Assembly: GCF_003797825.1 (NCBI RefSeq)
Contig: NZ_RKME01000006.1
Location: 62,001-126,000 of the forward strand
Origin: Gordonia sp. OPL2
GTDB lineage: Bacteria > Actinomycetota > Actinomycetes > Mycobacteriales > Mycobacteriaceae
Direction: 5' to 3'
DNA length: 64,000 nucleotides
Shown here: in pieces, positions 38,534 to 46,886 of the stretch
How positions within the stretch are numbered: the first letter of the stretch is position 1
Layout: each line of letters opens with the position of its first letter
Translations under genes and position numbers: made by a program
The notes under the pieces: generated by a model
The model's database searches: none
What the model was told of the DNA's origin: nothing
The model's input: only the letters and a program-made list of their open reading frames with translations

Positions 38534-39955
38534 ATGACCGCGAGTCCAATGGTGGTGACCCACGACAGGGAGTTGCCGGTCGAGACCGGCCCGCTGCCGG
38601 CCGGCGCGAGTGCAGCCGTCGTACGGCTCTCCGACGAGGACGCGACCTATTGGTTCCTGCATCGCGCGCTCAGGTGGACCGTGGTCCTGCAACTCGTCTG
38701 GGTCTTCGACGGACCGGTGTCCCGCGAGGCGCTCGCGGCGATGAACCGACGACTCGGCCGCGGGCGGCTGCACCGGAGGGTCGTGGTGCCACGCATTCCC
38801 GGTGCCCGACCACGGTGGGCGCCTGCCGTCGGCTGTCCCGACCTCGACTGGGATGACCGATCGATCCCCGACGCCGAGCTGGACGACTGGGCTGCTGCCG
38901 AGATGGGTTCTGTCCGGCTCGATCCCGAGCAGGGACGATGCTGGCGACTCCGTGCGGGGCGCAGCGACTCCAACCGCACGGTGGTCTCCCTCTGTGCGCT
39001 GCACCTCGTGGCCGACGGCCGCACCCTGGTGCGGTCGGCCGCTGCTGCCATGACCCCGGACGCGGACCCGGGTGTCACACCAGTTCAGTACGTCCGGGGC
39101 AGCGACGACACCCCGTGGACGTCGGATGCGGTTGATGCGCTCCGGCAGATCGTCGGGGCCGGTCGCGGTGTGGGGCGCGCTCTTCGCTCGGCGGTTCGGT
39201 CGGACACCGGCGGCGACGTCCCCGATGACCGACCGACACGCACGCCGATGGCACAGCGGGCCCCTACCGCCACGTGGCGGCGCGCGACGGCCGCCGTCCC
39301 GGTCGAGGCGTGGGATCGCGCCGCGGCCGACAGCGACGGAACGTCCAACAGCCTCTTCATCGCGGTTGTCGCGGGACTGCTGAGATCGAGCGGATACGCA
39401 CTGCCCAGCGAGACGATCAAGGTGGGTGTGCCCGTCGACCGTCGCCGGGGAGCCGGGGATCTGCGGTCGAATGCCACTGCGGGCGTGTCGATCATGATGT
39501 CCGACGGACCGGCCCCGGGCGGCGATCTCCGCGCGATCCGGGCGTCGTGCAAGTCGGCCTACGCGCGACTCGCATCGGGCCGTCGGCCCGCCGTCGCGCA
39601 CCTGCAGGCGATGGTGTGGCTGCTTCCGTCGTCATGGCTGGTGAGCGCCGCGACCGCGGGTTCGGGTATGCCCGACGCGATGGTGTCCAACGTGGGTGAC
39701 GTTCCGCCGCAGGCCCTGCAGCTCGACGGTGTCGCGGCATCGAGATTCGCGTTCCGTGGCGTCGCTCAGGGGGTCGACCCTGCCGCCCCACACCGGTTCG
39801 GCGACGGGGTGCAGTCCTGGCTCGTGCGGACCGACGACACGGTCACCATGTCCGTGTTCGGTTGCGATGAGACACGATTCGACTCCGATCACACGCTGGC
39901 GACCGTGCTCGCCGACGAACTGTCCGGCTGGGGTCTACCGTACGAGATCTGGTGA
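38534..39955 (+). CDS. condensation-fold / WS-DGAT-like acyltransferase, first of pair
   Basis: 473 residues from ATG 38534, chosen for the RBS AGGAGG. The HxxxDG motif HLVADG is at 157-162 (LCALHLVADGRTLV). EDATYWFLHRALRWTVVLQLVWVFDG at the N-terminus and GTSNSLFIAVVAGLLRSSG near 277-295 resemble the wax-ester-synthase/acyltransferase and PapA superfamily. It is a tandem paralogue of the next gene: both contain WVFD, an RIPxAR-type segment and a C-terminal SGWGL or AGWGL motif. It is likely to acylate an intermediate of the cluster's glycolipid. Exact reaction unknown. Confidence 0.75.
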   Translation: MTASPMVVTHDRELPVETGPLPAGASAAVVRLSDEDATYWFLHRALRWTVVLQLVWVFDGPVSREALAAMNRRLGRGRLHRRVVVPRIPGARPRWAPAVGCPDLDWDDRSIPDAELDDWAAAEMGSVRLDPEQGRCWRLRAGRSDSNRTVVSLCALHLVADGRTLVRSAAAAMTPDADPGVTPVQYVRGSDDTPWTSDAVDALRQIVGAGRGVGRALRSAVRSDTGGDVPDDRPTRTPMAQRAPTATWRRATAAVPVEAWDRAAADSDGTSNSLFIAVVAGLLRSSGYALPSETIKVGVPVDRRRGAGDLRSNATAGVSIMMSDGPAPGGDLRAIRASCKSAYARLASGRRPAVAHLQAMVWLLPSSWLVSAATAGSGMPDAMVSNVGDVPPQALQLDGVAASRFAFRGVAQGVDPAAPHRFGDGVQSWLVRTDDTVTMSVFGCDETRFDSDHTLATVLADELSGWGLPYEIW

Positions 39956-39963
39956 GGTGAACG

Positions 39964-41310
39964 ATGACGACGACCAGGCGAATGACCTTCGCGCCGCCCA
40001 GGGTGAGCGGTGCCGACGAGTCCTACCTGTTGGCCGAGGACCTGCTCGGGATGAGTGCACCGATCCAGTTCCTCTGGGTCTTCGACGACGATCCGGGCGA
40101 GCAGGCCGTGGTCTCACTGCGTGATGCGCTGGCCGTCGGTCCGCTCAATCGTGCCGTCCGACGAACCCGGATTCCGGCCGCCCGGCATCGCTGGGTGACC
40201 TCGCCCGTCCCGCCCGCGGTGGTCGAGACCAGCCGGATCGGCGACGACGAGGTCGGGTCGTGGGCCGACGAGCGGCTGCGGGCGGCGGATCTGCGGCCGG
40301 TGGACGGGGCGGGCTGGCGTCTGGAGTCGGCTACAACCGCCGATGGCCGACGAATCGTCTCGTTGTTGTTGTCGCACATGATCGCCGACGGTCAGGGGGT
40401 CTATCGCGCGTTGGCCGCGGCGCACTCCGGGGCCCGGGCGTCGCTGCCCGCCGCGGACGCAGTGCGCGGTGCTCATGCGCTTCGGGAGGACATCGTCGAC
40501 GGTGGACGGCAACTCGCCGCCGCCGCCTCCTCCGCGCGCAAACTTCTCCGACAGGCCCGCAGCGGGACGCGGCCCGCCGCTCAGACGACGAGTCCGTCGA
40601 CCCCGACCTCCTCTCCGCAGGGCGGGCCCGACACCACGCTCGCCATCGTCGACATCGACCGACACGCCTGGCACACATGCGCACGTGAGCACAACGGGAC
40701 CGCCAACAGCCTGTTCACCGCACTGCTGGCCGGAATCGTGCAACGATCCGGACTCCCCATTCCGGGGGATCTCCGTGTCTGCATCGCGGTGGACAAGCGC
40801 ACCGGCGATCCGGATGATCGGGCAAACGCGTCCGGGGGCGTATGGATCCGATTGTCCGAACCGGTCGAACCGGCGACACGTCTCGACGGAATACGGGCAC
40901 TCAGCAAACGGGCATTCATCGACTACACGGAGTCAGGCGCCGATCAGACCGCGGACAACCTGGCGCCCATCGTCCGGTTGCTCCCGCGACGACTGGTCGC
41001 GAAGATGATGGCATCGATCCCGGGGCCGGACACCACCGTCTCGAATCTCGGTGTCGCACCGCGGGAGTCGTTGGAGATCGGCGGGTCGGTGGCATCGTCG
41101 TTCGGCATCCGCGCGATCATGCAGGGCATGCCGGCGGATCGTCGGCGCCGACAGGGGCCGGCGCTCGCCGCCTGGGCGGTGGAGTACGGCGACCGGATCA
41201 CGGTGACGTTCTTCGGCATCCATCCTGATCATTTCGGTGACACCGACCTTCTGCGCAAACTGATCGACGACGAACTGGCCGGGTGGGGCCTCGACCACGG
41301 ATTCTGGTGA
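39964..41310 (+). CDS. condensation-fold / WS-DGAT-like acyltransferase, second of pair
   Basis: 448 residues, ATG 8 nt after the previous stop. HMIADG at 138-143 (LLSHMIADGQGVYRAL) is the catalytic motif. NGTANSLFTALLAGIVQRSGLPI, AVDKRTGDPDDRANASGGVWI and PDTTVSNLGVAPRESLEIG follow the order seen in the preceding paralogue and in PapA/WS families. An Ala/Ser/Thr-rich insert (about 185-220) separates the two lobes. It is part of the acyltransferase-acyltransferase-GT1 operon. Confidence 0.76.
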   Translation: MTTTRRMTFAPPRVSGADESYLLAEDLLGMSAPIQFLWVFDDDPGEQAVVSLRDALAVGPLNRAVRRTRIPAARHRWVTSPVPPAVVETSRIGDDEVGSWADERLRAADLRPVDGAGWRLESATTADGRRIVSLLLSHMIADGQGVYRALAAAHSGARASLPAADAVRGAHALREDIVDGGRQLAAAASSARKLLRQARSGTRPAAQTTSPSTPTSSPQGGPDTTLAIVDIDRHAWHTCAREHNGTANSLFTALLAGIVQRSGLPIPGDLRVCIAVDKRTGDPDDRANASGGVWIRLSEPVEPATRLDGIRALSKRAFIDYTESGADQTADNLAPIVRLLPRRLVAKMMASIPGPDTTVSNLGVAPRESLEIGGSVASSFGIRAIMQGMPADRRRRQGPALAAWAVEYGDRITVTFFGIHPDHFGDTDLLRKLIDDELAGWGLDHGFW

Positions 41311-41313
41311 GAG

Positions 41314-42726
41314 ATGACGGTTTCTGAATCCATGCGGTCCGAGTCCATGCGGTCCGAATCCATGCTGTCCGAGTCCACGGTGTCGCCGGCGTCGTCGGAC
41401 GGACCGTCGGCATCGGCGGGCGGTCACGTCGCGATCGTGTTGTACGGCAGTCGCGGTGACATCCAGCCCGGAGTCTGTCTGGCCCTGGAGTTGCAGCGCC
41501 GCGGTCGCCGCGTCACCGTCCTCGCGCCCCCGAACCTGACTGCCCTCGCCGTCGACGTGGGCGTCGACCATGTCATCCCGATCGGGCTCGACGAGCGCGG
41601 TGCGTGGTCGTCGGAGGAGGCGATCGCTGCGAACCGGCGTAACCCGTTGTCCAGGTGGCGGTTCATGATCTCGACGGTCCGCTCGGGCTTCACCGCGTTC
41701 GACGACGCCCTCGTCGAGGCGTTCCTCGGCGACGACGCACCGCTCGCCGACGTCGACGGCCTGGTGGTGGCCCCACTGTGCCAGGACCGCGGACTCGCCC
41801 TCGCCGACCGACTCGGGGTGGAGATGGTCGTGCTGCGCCACGGGCCGATGTCGGAGAACGGGGTCGTCGGTGCGCTTCCCGCGGCGACGGCGCGGTGGTC
41901 GCCTTCGGCGAAGCGACGCACGTGGCGGATCGCCGACCGCATCACGTGGGCCGTGACCGGCTGGAACGAGAACGTTTTTCGACGACGCCTCGGCCTGTCC
42001 GCCGAGCGGGGGCCACTGCCTCGTCGCCTCGCCGAGCGTGGCATCTGCCAGATCCAGGCATTCGATGACGTCCTGTTCGACGGCCTGTCCGGCGAGTGGG
42101 GGCCGACCAAGCCGATCGTCGGCTTCCTCGACCTGCCGCCGGAGAACCGCCGACGACTCGACGAGATCGACGCTGACAGTGCAGATCTCGCCGCGTGGCT
42201 GGCAGCGGGCGAGGCGCCGGTGTTCATCACGTTCGGCAGCATGGCGTCTCCGGCCCGCGATGCCGCGCTGCACTGTGTCACGCGGGCCGCGCGGCGACTC
42301 GGGCAGCGCTGCCTGATTGCGGGAGAACACCGACCGGAGACCGACGACGACGGGATCCTCGTCGTCGGGGCCGTCGACCATGCCTCGGTGTTGCCGCACT
42401 GCGCGGCAGCCGTCCACCACGGAGGTGCGGGTACGACGGCGGCGACCTTACGGGCAGGTCTGCCGACGATGATCTGCGCGGTCACCGCCGATCAGCCGCT
42501 GTGGGCCCACCGCGTACGGGCGTTGGGCGTCGGTGCGGCGACACGGATGTCGGCGGTGACCGAGGAGGGTGCGTACGTCGCCCTCGGATCGATCCTGACG
42601 ATGTCGGTGCGATCGGCGGCAGCCGACATCGCCGCGCGGATGACACCACCGGACCGGTCGGTCGGCGCCGCAGCCGACATCGTCGAGGACCGCGTGGGCG
42701 TGTGCCGGCCGCCGATGGATGGGTGA
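41314..42726 (+). CDS. family 1 glycosyltransferase (GT-B), second
   Basis: 470 residues from ATG 41314, 3 nt after the previous stop. Residues 5-21 are a tandem repeat ESMRS/ESMLS. The conserved domain starts at GGHVAIVLYGSRGDIQPGVCLALELQRRGR, so internal ATGs at 41332, 41347 or 41362 could also serve. The donor motif VHHGGAGTTAATLRAGLPTMI is near 367-387. It is related to, but well diverged from, the GT1 at 37143-38417, which suggests a second sugar or position. Confidence 0.88.
   Translation: MTVSESMRSESMRSESMLSESTVSPASSDGPSASAGGHVAIVLYGSRGDIQPGVCLALELQRRGRRVTVLAPPNLTALAVDVGVDHVIPIGLDERGAWSSEEAIAANRRNPLSRWRFMISTVRSGFTAFDDALVEAFLGDDAPLADVDGLVVAPLCQDRGLALADRLGVEMVVLRHGPMSENGVVGALPAATARWSPSAKRRTWRIADRITWAVTGWNENVFRRRLGLSAERGPLPRRLAERGICQIQAFDDVLFDGLSGEWGPTKPIVGFLDLPPENRRRLDEIDADSADLAAWLAAGEAPVFITFGSMASPARDAALHCVTRAARRLGQRCLIAGEHRPETDDDGILVVGAVDHASVLPHCAAAVHHGGAGTTAATLRAGLPTMICAVTADQPLWAHRVRALGVGAATRMSAVTEEGAYVALGSILTMSVRSAAADIAARMTPPDRSVGAAADIVEDRVGVCRPPMDG
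41326..41376 (+). repeat. 15-bp tandem repeat at the 5' end of the GT1 gene
   Basis: Units 41326-41340, 41341-41355 and 41356-41370 (GA(A/G)TCCATGC(G/T)GTCC) plus a partial fourth, each with an in-frame ATG. Confidence 0.85.
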
Positions 42727-42770
42727 CGGCCACCGGAAGTCGCTGACCGGTTGCCGAGCTACCGGGAGAA

Positions 42771-43541
42771 CTACTGGGCGATGAGTTTGTTGACCGCTCG
42801 GTTGAGGAAGTTGGGGATGAACTTCGCCGCGTTGCCGAGCACCAGTGTCTGTGCGCCCACCGAGTAACTGGTGCGATGCAGGAGTTTGTCCTGGCGCGTC
42901 GGGTGAACCGATTCCCACACCTTCTCCGCCACCTGTTCCGGGGTGATCCGCACGCCGAGGGTCTTGGTCGACTTGGCGTCGTTGTCCGCGAGCGCGGTCT
43001 TGGCCCAGAGCGGCCAGATGCCGACGACCCGGATGTCGTCGTGCTCCCATTCGAGCTCCAGCGCCTCGGTCAGGCCGCCGACGAAGAACTTGGTCGCGCT
43101 GTAGGTGGCGATGCCGGGCTGGCCGTAGATCGCCGACGCCGAGGCGATGTTGACCAGATGAGCGCCCGGCGTCGCCTTGAGATAGGGGTAGGCGGCCTGC
43201 GCACCCAACGCGACACCGAGTGCGTCGATCTCGATCTGGCGTCGCACAGCGTCCGCCGAGATCTCGTGCAACGGCCCCTCGACGAGGATGCCCGCGTTGT
43301 TGTCGAGCACATCGAGTCGACCGCCGGTCTGCGAGGTGAAGTCGGCGAGCGCGTCGGCCCACTGCTTGTCGTCGCGGACGTCGAGTTCGCCGACGATCCA
43401 CTCGGGGTGATTCGCCTTCACCTTCGACAGGGCATCCGCCGACACGTCGTAGACGCCGACCGTCCAGCCTTCGCGGGAGAACCGCTCGGCGGTTGCCAGT
43501 CCGATGCCCGCCGCGCCGCCGGAAATGAAGATCGATGACAT
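42771..43541 (-). CDS. short-chain dehydrogenase/reductase
   Basis: 256 residues from ATG 43541 (AGGAG 5 nt upstream); the frame continues to 43574 without need. The cofactor motif is ISGGAAGIGLATA (about 6-18). The NAG motif is in DNNAGILVEGP and the catalytic pair is YSATK (Tyr-X3-Lys) after the Ser of ASASAIYG. VYDVSAD after beta-2, with an Asp, suggests NAD preference. It is transcribed away from the diiron oxygenase gene across a shared operator region, so the two may act on the same hydrocarbon or fatty compound. Confidence 0.9.
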   Translation of the reverse strand: MSSIFISGGAAGIGLATAERFSREGWTVGVYDVSADALSKVKANHPEWIVGELDVRDDKQWADALADFTSQTGGRLDVLDNNAGILVEGPLHEISADAVRRQIEIDALGVALGAQAAYPYLKATPGAHLVNIASASAIYGQPGIATYSATKFFVGGLTEALELEWEHDDIRVVGIWPLWAKTALADNDAKSTKTLGVRITPEQVAEKVWESVHPTRQDKLLHRTSYSVGAQTLVLGNAAKFIPNFLNRAVNKLIAQ

Positions 43542-43586
43542 GTGCTCTCCTGCCTTTGCCCAGCTCGGGGGCATTCCACCGCTAAG

Positions 43587-43676
43587 TTACCGGCCAGTAT
43601 AGGCCGAAGCTGTTTACTGGCTCACACGGCGATGCTATCTTGACAACACGCATTGTCATAACAGTGCTCATTGTCA
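43587..43676. promoter_or_regulatory. divergent operator region between SDR and diiron oxygenase genes
   Basis: Two sets of symmetric sites. GCCAGTA (43593-43599) and TACTGGC (43615-43621) form one inverted repeat, the first being part of TTACCGGCCAGTAT. TGACAA (43641-43646) and TTGTCA (43653-43658) form a second, with a further TTGTCA at 43671-43676 just before the oxygenase leader. This looks like binding by one or two TetR-type dimers. Confidence 0.5.
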
Positions 43677-43719
43677 TGAAAGAACAGATGTTCACCGACG
43701 ACCCGGGAGGTCGATTGCG

Positions 43720-44688
43720 ATGACCGTAGCGATGGAACGTACACCGGGAGACGGAGCCGGGCGCGACGGTGCCGACGCCGCGCACCGCGACAACGTGGTC
43801 AGCATGCGTGACCAGGGGGCCAACGAGGTCTCCGAACGTCTCCTCGCCTCGGCCGCCCGGCTCTCCCGCAACGCGATGACCGAGATCGACTGGTCGGAAC
43901 CGATGGACCCGACCAAGTACGGGTGCAGCCCGGAGTGGTCCTCGCTCTACGGGACGGCGTACTGGGACGAACTCACCGAGGAGCAGCGCATCTCGGTGAC
44001 CCGTCACGAGTTCGCCTCGATCATGAACATCGGCATCTGGTTCGAGATGATCCTGCAGGAGATGGTCATCCGCGACCAGTACCTCGGCGCCTATCACGAC
44101 CCGGAGTTCCAGTTCGCGCTCACCGAGGTCGCCGACGAGTGCCGCCACTCCATCATGTTCGCCAAGGCGTCGCAGAAGATGGTCGGCACGTCCTACAAGC
44201 CCACCAAGGCGGTCGGACGTCTGGGCAAGCTCTTCAAGCGCACGGCCAAGAACGAGGTCGCCTACGCCGGCATCCTCGTCGCCGAAGAGGTGCTCGACGT
44301 CTTCCAGCGCGGCTGCATGCGCGACGACCGGGTGCTCCCGTTCATCCGCACCGTCAACGAGATCCACGTGCTCGAGGAGTCGCGCCACATGAAGTTCGCG
44401 CGCGAGGAGGTTCGCGAGTCGATGGAGGGCGTGGGCTGGGCCCGGCGTCAGTTCAGTGCCCTGTATGTGTCGCTCGGCGCCTACTTCATCGTGACCAGCC
44501 TGGTCCAGAAGAAGGCCTTCGCCGATGCCGGTCTCGATGCGGATCGTGCTGTCGCCGAGATGAACTCGAACTCGCACTTCCAGTCGATGATCCGCAGCAG
44601 TTGCGCGCACCTGATGGAGTTCCTCGACGAGGTCGGTCTGCTGACCCGTCCGGCGATGCACTACTACCGGAAAGCGAACATGCTCTGA
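43720..44688 (+). CDS. AurF-like non-haem diiron oxygenase (Rv0885-like)
   Basis: 322 residues, all-helical. Diiron ligands are suggested by FEMILQEMV, ADECRHSIMFAK, AEEVLDVFQRG and VLEESRHMKFAREEV (E-x2-H pattern). The family includes p-aminobenzoate N-oxygenase AurF; actinobacterial members act on unknown substrates. Its stop overlaps the ferredoxin-reductase start (TGATG), giving a two-gene unit like Rv0885-fprB. Electrons from NADPH would reach the diiron site through the downstream protein. Confidence 0.85.
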   Translation: MTVAMERTPGDGAGRDGADAAHRDNVVSMRDQGANEVSERLLASAARLSRNAMTEIDWSEPMDPTKYGCSPEWSSLYGTAYWDELTEEQRISVTRHEFASIMNIGIWFEMILQEMVIRDQYLGAYHDPEFQFALTEVADECRHSIMFAKASQKMVGTSYKPTKAVGRLGKLFKRTAKNEVAYAGILVAEEVLDVFQRGCMRDDRVLPFIRTVNEIHVLEESRHMKFAREEVRESMEGVGWARRQFSALYVSLGAYFIVTSLVQKKAFADAGLDADRAVAEMNSNSHFQSMIRSSCAHLMEFLDEVGLLTRPAMHYYRKANML

Positions 44689-46262
44689 TGTTCGTCATCA
44701 CCCAGTCCTGCTGCAGCGACGCAGCATGCGTGTCCGTGTGTCCGGTCAACTGCATCCATCCGACACCGGAGGAGCGCGGTTTCGGTTCGTCCGACATCCT
44801 GCACATCGACCCGGAGGCCTGCATCGACTGCGGCGCCTGCGCGGACGCGTGCCCGGTGGACGCGATCTATCCCGCCGACAAGCTGGGCACCCGCGACAAG
44901 GTGTTCATCGACATCAACGCGGACTTCTACAAGAACAACAGCGACATCACCTCGGGATGGAAGCAGGTCGAGTACCCGGAGATCCCGAAACTCCCTGCAG
45001 GACTGCGCGTCGCGCTCGTCGGAACGGGGCCGTCGGGCGGGTACGCCCTGCGGATGATCCTCGATCGCACCGAGGCCCAGGTCACGGTCGTCGACAAGCT
45101 GCCGACGCCGGGCGGTCTGGTCCGTGCCGGGGTCGCGCCCGATCATCCGGGGACCAAGGGTGTCCTGCGTGGATTCGATCTGCTGTACCGGGACCCCCGG
45201 GTGACCATGGCCACCAACGTCGAGGTCGGCACCGAGCCGGGTCAGATCACGCCGGCCGAACTGGCCGAGCACTTCGACGCCGTGTTCTACGCCGTCGGCG
45301 CGAGTGAGTCACGGCGGCTGGGCATCCCGGGCGAGGACCTGCCGGAGTCGACGTCGGCGACCGAGCTGGTGGCCTGGTACAACGCGGTTCCGGGAGTCGA
45401 GGCGCCGCCGCTGGTGTCCGACGGAACCGGTCGAGCGGTCATCGTCGGCACCGGGAACGTCGCGCTCGACGTCGCGCGCATCCTCGTCTCCCCACCGGAG
45501 ATGCTGGCCACCACCGACATCGCGGACCGCGCCCTGCGCATCCTCGAGCAGCAGAACGTGCACGAGGTGGTGCTGCTGGGCCGGCGCGACCAGGCGAACG
45601 CGGCCTACACATCGGCCGAATACCGTGCTCTGTCGACGATCCCGGGTGTCGAGGTCGTCGTGCACGATGACCCGTCCGGTGAGCTGCCGGATCTCAGTGG
45701 ACCCGCGGATCCCACGAATCGGCGAATCGTGTTCCTGTTCCACAGCTCTCCCGAGGAGATCATCGGTGGCGATCACGTCGAAGGTGTCGCGGTGCGCACC
45801 AGGGAGACCCGGCACACGATCAGCACGGATCTGATGGTGCGCTCGATCGGTTACCGCTCGACCCCGATCGGCGGCCTCCCGTTCGACCATGACCGCGGCG
45901 TCTTCCCGAACGTCGAGGGCAGAATGCTCGACGCCGACGGAGAGATCGAGCCCGGTGCCTACGTGCTCGGTTGGGCGAAGCGCGGCCCCAGCGGCGGCAT
46001 CGGCGCCAACAAGATCTGCGCCGAGGCGACGGTCGAGGACTTCATCCGCGATGCCGCCGCCGGTCGTCTCACGCGGACCGTCCGGACTGCGCGAGAGTTC
46101 ACCACCTTGCTGCGCAGGCGGAGTCGCCACGTGATCGGCTACCGCGGTGTCCGAGCGATCGATGCGAGCGAGCGCCGTCGCGGCGTCGTGCAGGGACGAC
46201 CCCGCGTGAAGTACACCGAGGTCTCGGAGATGGTCGGCGCAGCAGGCCGTCGTCGGCGCTGA
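44688..46262 (+). CDS. ferredoxin / ferredoxin-NADP reductase fusion (FprB-like)
   Basis: 524 residues from ATG 44688. The N-terminal ferredoxin (about 1-75) carries CCSDAACVSVCPVNCIHP and CIDCGACADACPVDAI, ligands for 7Fe/8Fe-type clusters. The reductase domain has the FAD motif VGTGPSGGYAL (about 109-119), a second nucleotide motif VGTGNVALDVARIL (about 252-265) and the adrenodoxin-reductase hallmark GWAKRGPSGGIGANK. It is somewhat shorter than mycobacterial FprB. It transfers electrons to the neighbouring diiron oxygenase (inference from coupling). Confidence 0.93.
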   Translation: MFVITQSCCSDAACVSVCPVNCIHPTPEERGFGSSDILHIDPEACIDCGACADACPVDAIYPADKLGTRDKVFIDINADFYKNNSDITSGWKQVEYPEIPKLPAGLRVALVGTGPSGGYALRMILDRTEAQVTVVDKLPTPGGLVRAGVAPDHPGTKGVLRGFDLLYRDPRVTMATNVEVGTEPGQITPAELAEHFDAVFYAVGASESRRLGIPGEDLPESTSATELVAWYNAVPGVEAPPLVSDGTGRAVIVGTGNVALDVARILVSPPEMLATTDIADRALRILEQQNVHEVVLLGRRDQANAAYTSAEYRALSTIPGVEVVVHDDPSGELPDLSGPADPTNRRIVFLFHSSPEEIIGGDHVEGVAVRTRETRHTISTDLMVRSIGYRSTPIGGLPFDHDRGVFPNVEGRMLDADGEIEPGAYVLGWAKRGPSGGIGANKICAEATVEDFIRDAAAGRLTRTVRTAREFTTLLRRRSRHVIGYRGVRAIDASERRRGVVQGRPRVKYTEVSEMVGAAGRRRR

Positions 46263-46294
46263 GTGCCGCGGCTGTCGGTGTCGGGTACACAACC

Positions 46295-46369
46295 GACATG
46301 AGTGTCACCGCTCCGCAGCAGATGTCTGGATAATCCAGTCATCCCGTGCGGAGGCGTGACGCTCGTGTC
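46295..46369. repeat. long hairpin element (palindromic repeat family, copy 2)
   Basis: The 23-nt arms 46295-46317 and 46347-46369 pair with two G-U type positions and one 2-nt mismatch. The loop contains TCTGGATAATCCAGTCATCCC (46325-46345), close to the loop of the element at 5164-5246. It sits 32 nt after the ferredoxin-reductase stop, again in intergenic space. Confidence 0.6.
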
Positions 46370-46478
46370 AGCGTCCGTCTCGAGGTGTTGACCTTCGGCG
46401 TCGGTATCGCCTCGGGCCGTTCTCTTCTTCTGGCCCGGGACCGGGCTCTCGCGGCGTCGTCGACGCGGTGAGGCCCTG

Positions 46479-46516
46479 ACAACGCGCCCGTAACACCGAG
46501 GCAAGTCGTATTTCAC
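46479..46516 (+). promoter_or_regulatory. GlnR-like site upstream of the nirB operon
   Basis: ACAAC-N6-GTAAC-N6-GCAAG-N6-TTCAC with 11-bp periodicity (46479-46516), resembling the repeated GTNAC/GAAAC half-sites of the nitrogen regulator GlnR in actinobacteria. It is degenerate, so tentative. A similar pattern precedes the nitrate reductase gene. Confidence 0.3.
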
Positions 46517-46538
46517 GAGCGCCACGGATAGTGGCGTC

Positions 46539-46886
46539 ATGTCCAGCACTCCGCGGTTCCTGCAAGGCGTCTTCGCGTTCACCGGTACCGGCCTGACCAA
46601 GCCGGCACCGATCGATCCGTCGTTGACCTTCGTGGTCCCGCCCGGACTCACCGCGCAACCCCTCTACTTCCGGGGCGGCAACAGCTGTGACGACCTCATC
46701 TATGTCACGCTCACCCGCGACGGCCGGCCGATGCGGGTGTTCCCGATGGGTGCGAAGGCGTCGGTGAATGTGCCGCTGCGGGTGGTCGAGGACGTGGACC
46801 CCGATTCGACGCTGGAGTTGGTACTCGCCGCCCCGGAGGGCGCCGCCGGTGAGGTGGTCATCGACTTCGGGATGGTCGTCTTCTGA
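46539..46886 (+). CDS. small conserved-type protein preceding nirB, function unknown
   Basis: 115 residues, ATG without a clear RBS. It is predicted mostly beta: FVVPPGLTAQPLYFRGGNSCDDLIYVTL, VFPMGAKASVNVPLRVVEDV, and a C-terminal VIDFGMVVF. No cofactor motif or signal peptide. Its last base pair is shared with the nirB start (46886), so it is tightly coupled to nitrite reductase and likely serves nitrate/nitrite assimilation. I cannot name the family. Confidence 0.8.
   Translation: MSSTPRFLQGVFAFTGTGLTKPAPIDPSLTFVVPPGLTAQPLYFRGGNSCDDLIYVTLTRDGRPMRVFPMGAKASVNVPLRVVEDVDPDSTLELVLAAPEGAAGEVVIDFGMVVF

Noticed and set aside
29241..42726. NRPS interpretation of the condensation-like proteins
   Set aside because: No adenylation or carrier domains are present. 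Stand-alone HxxxD proteins beside GT and Drr genes fit PapA-type acyltransferases better.
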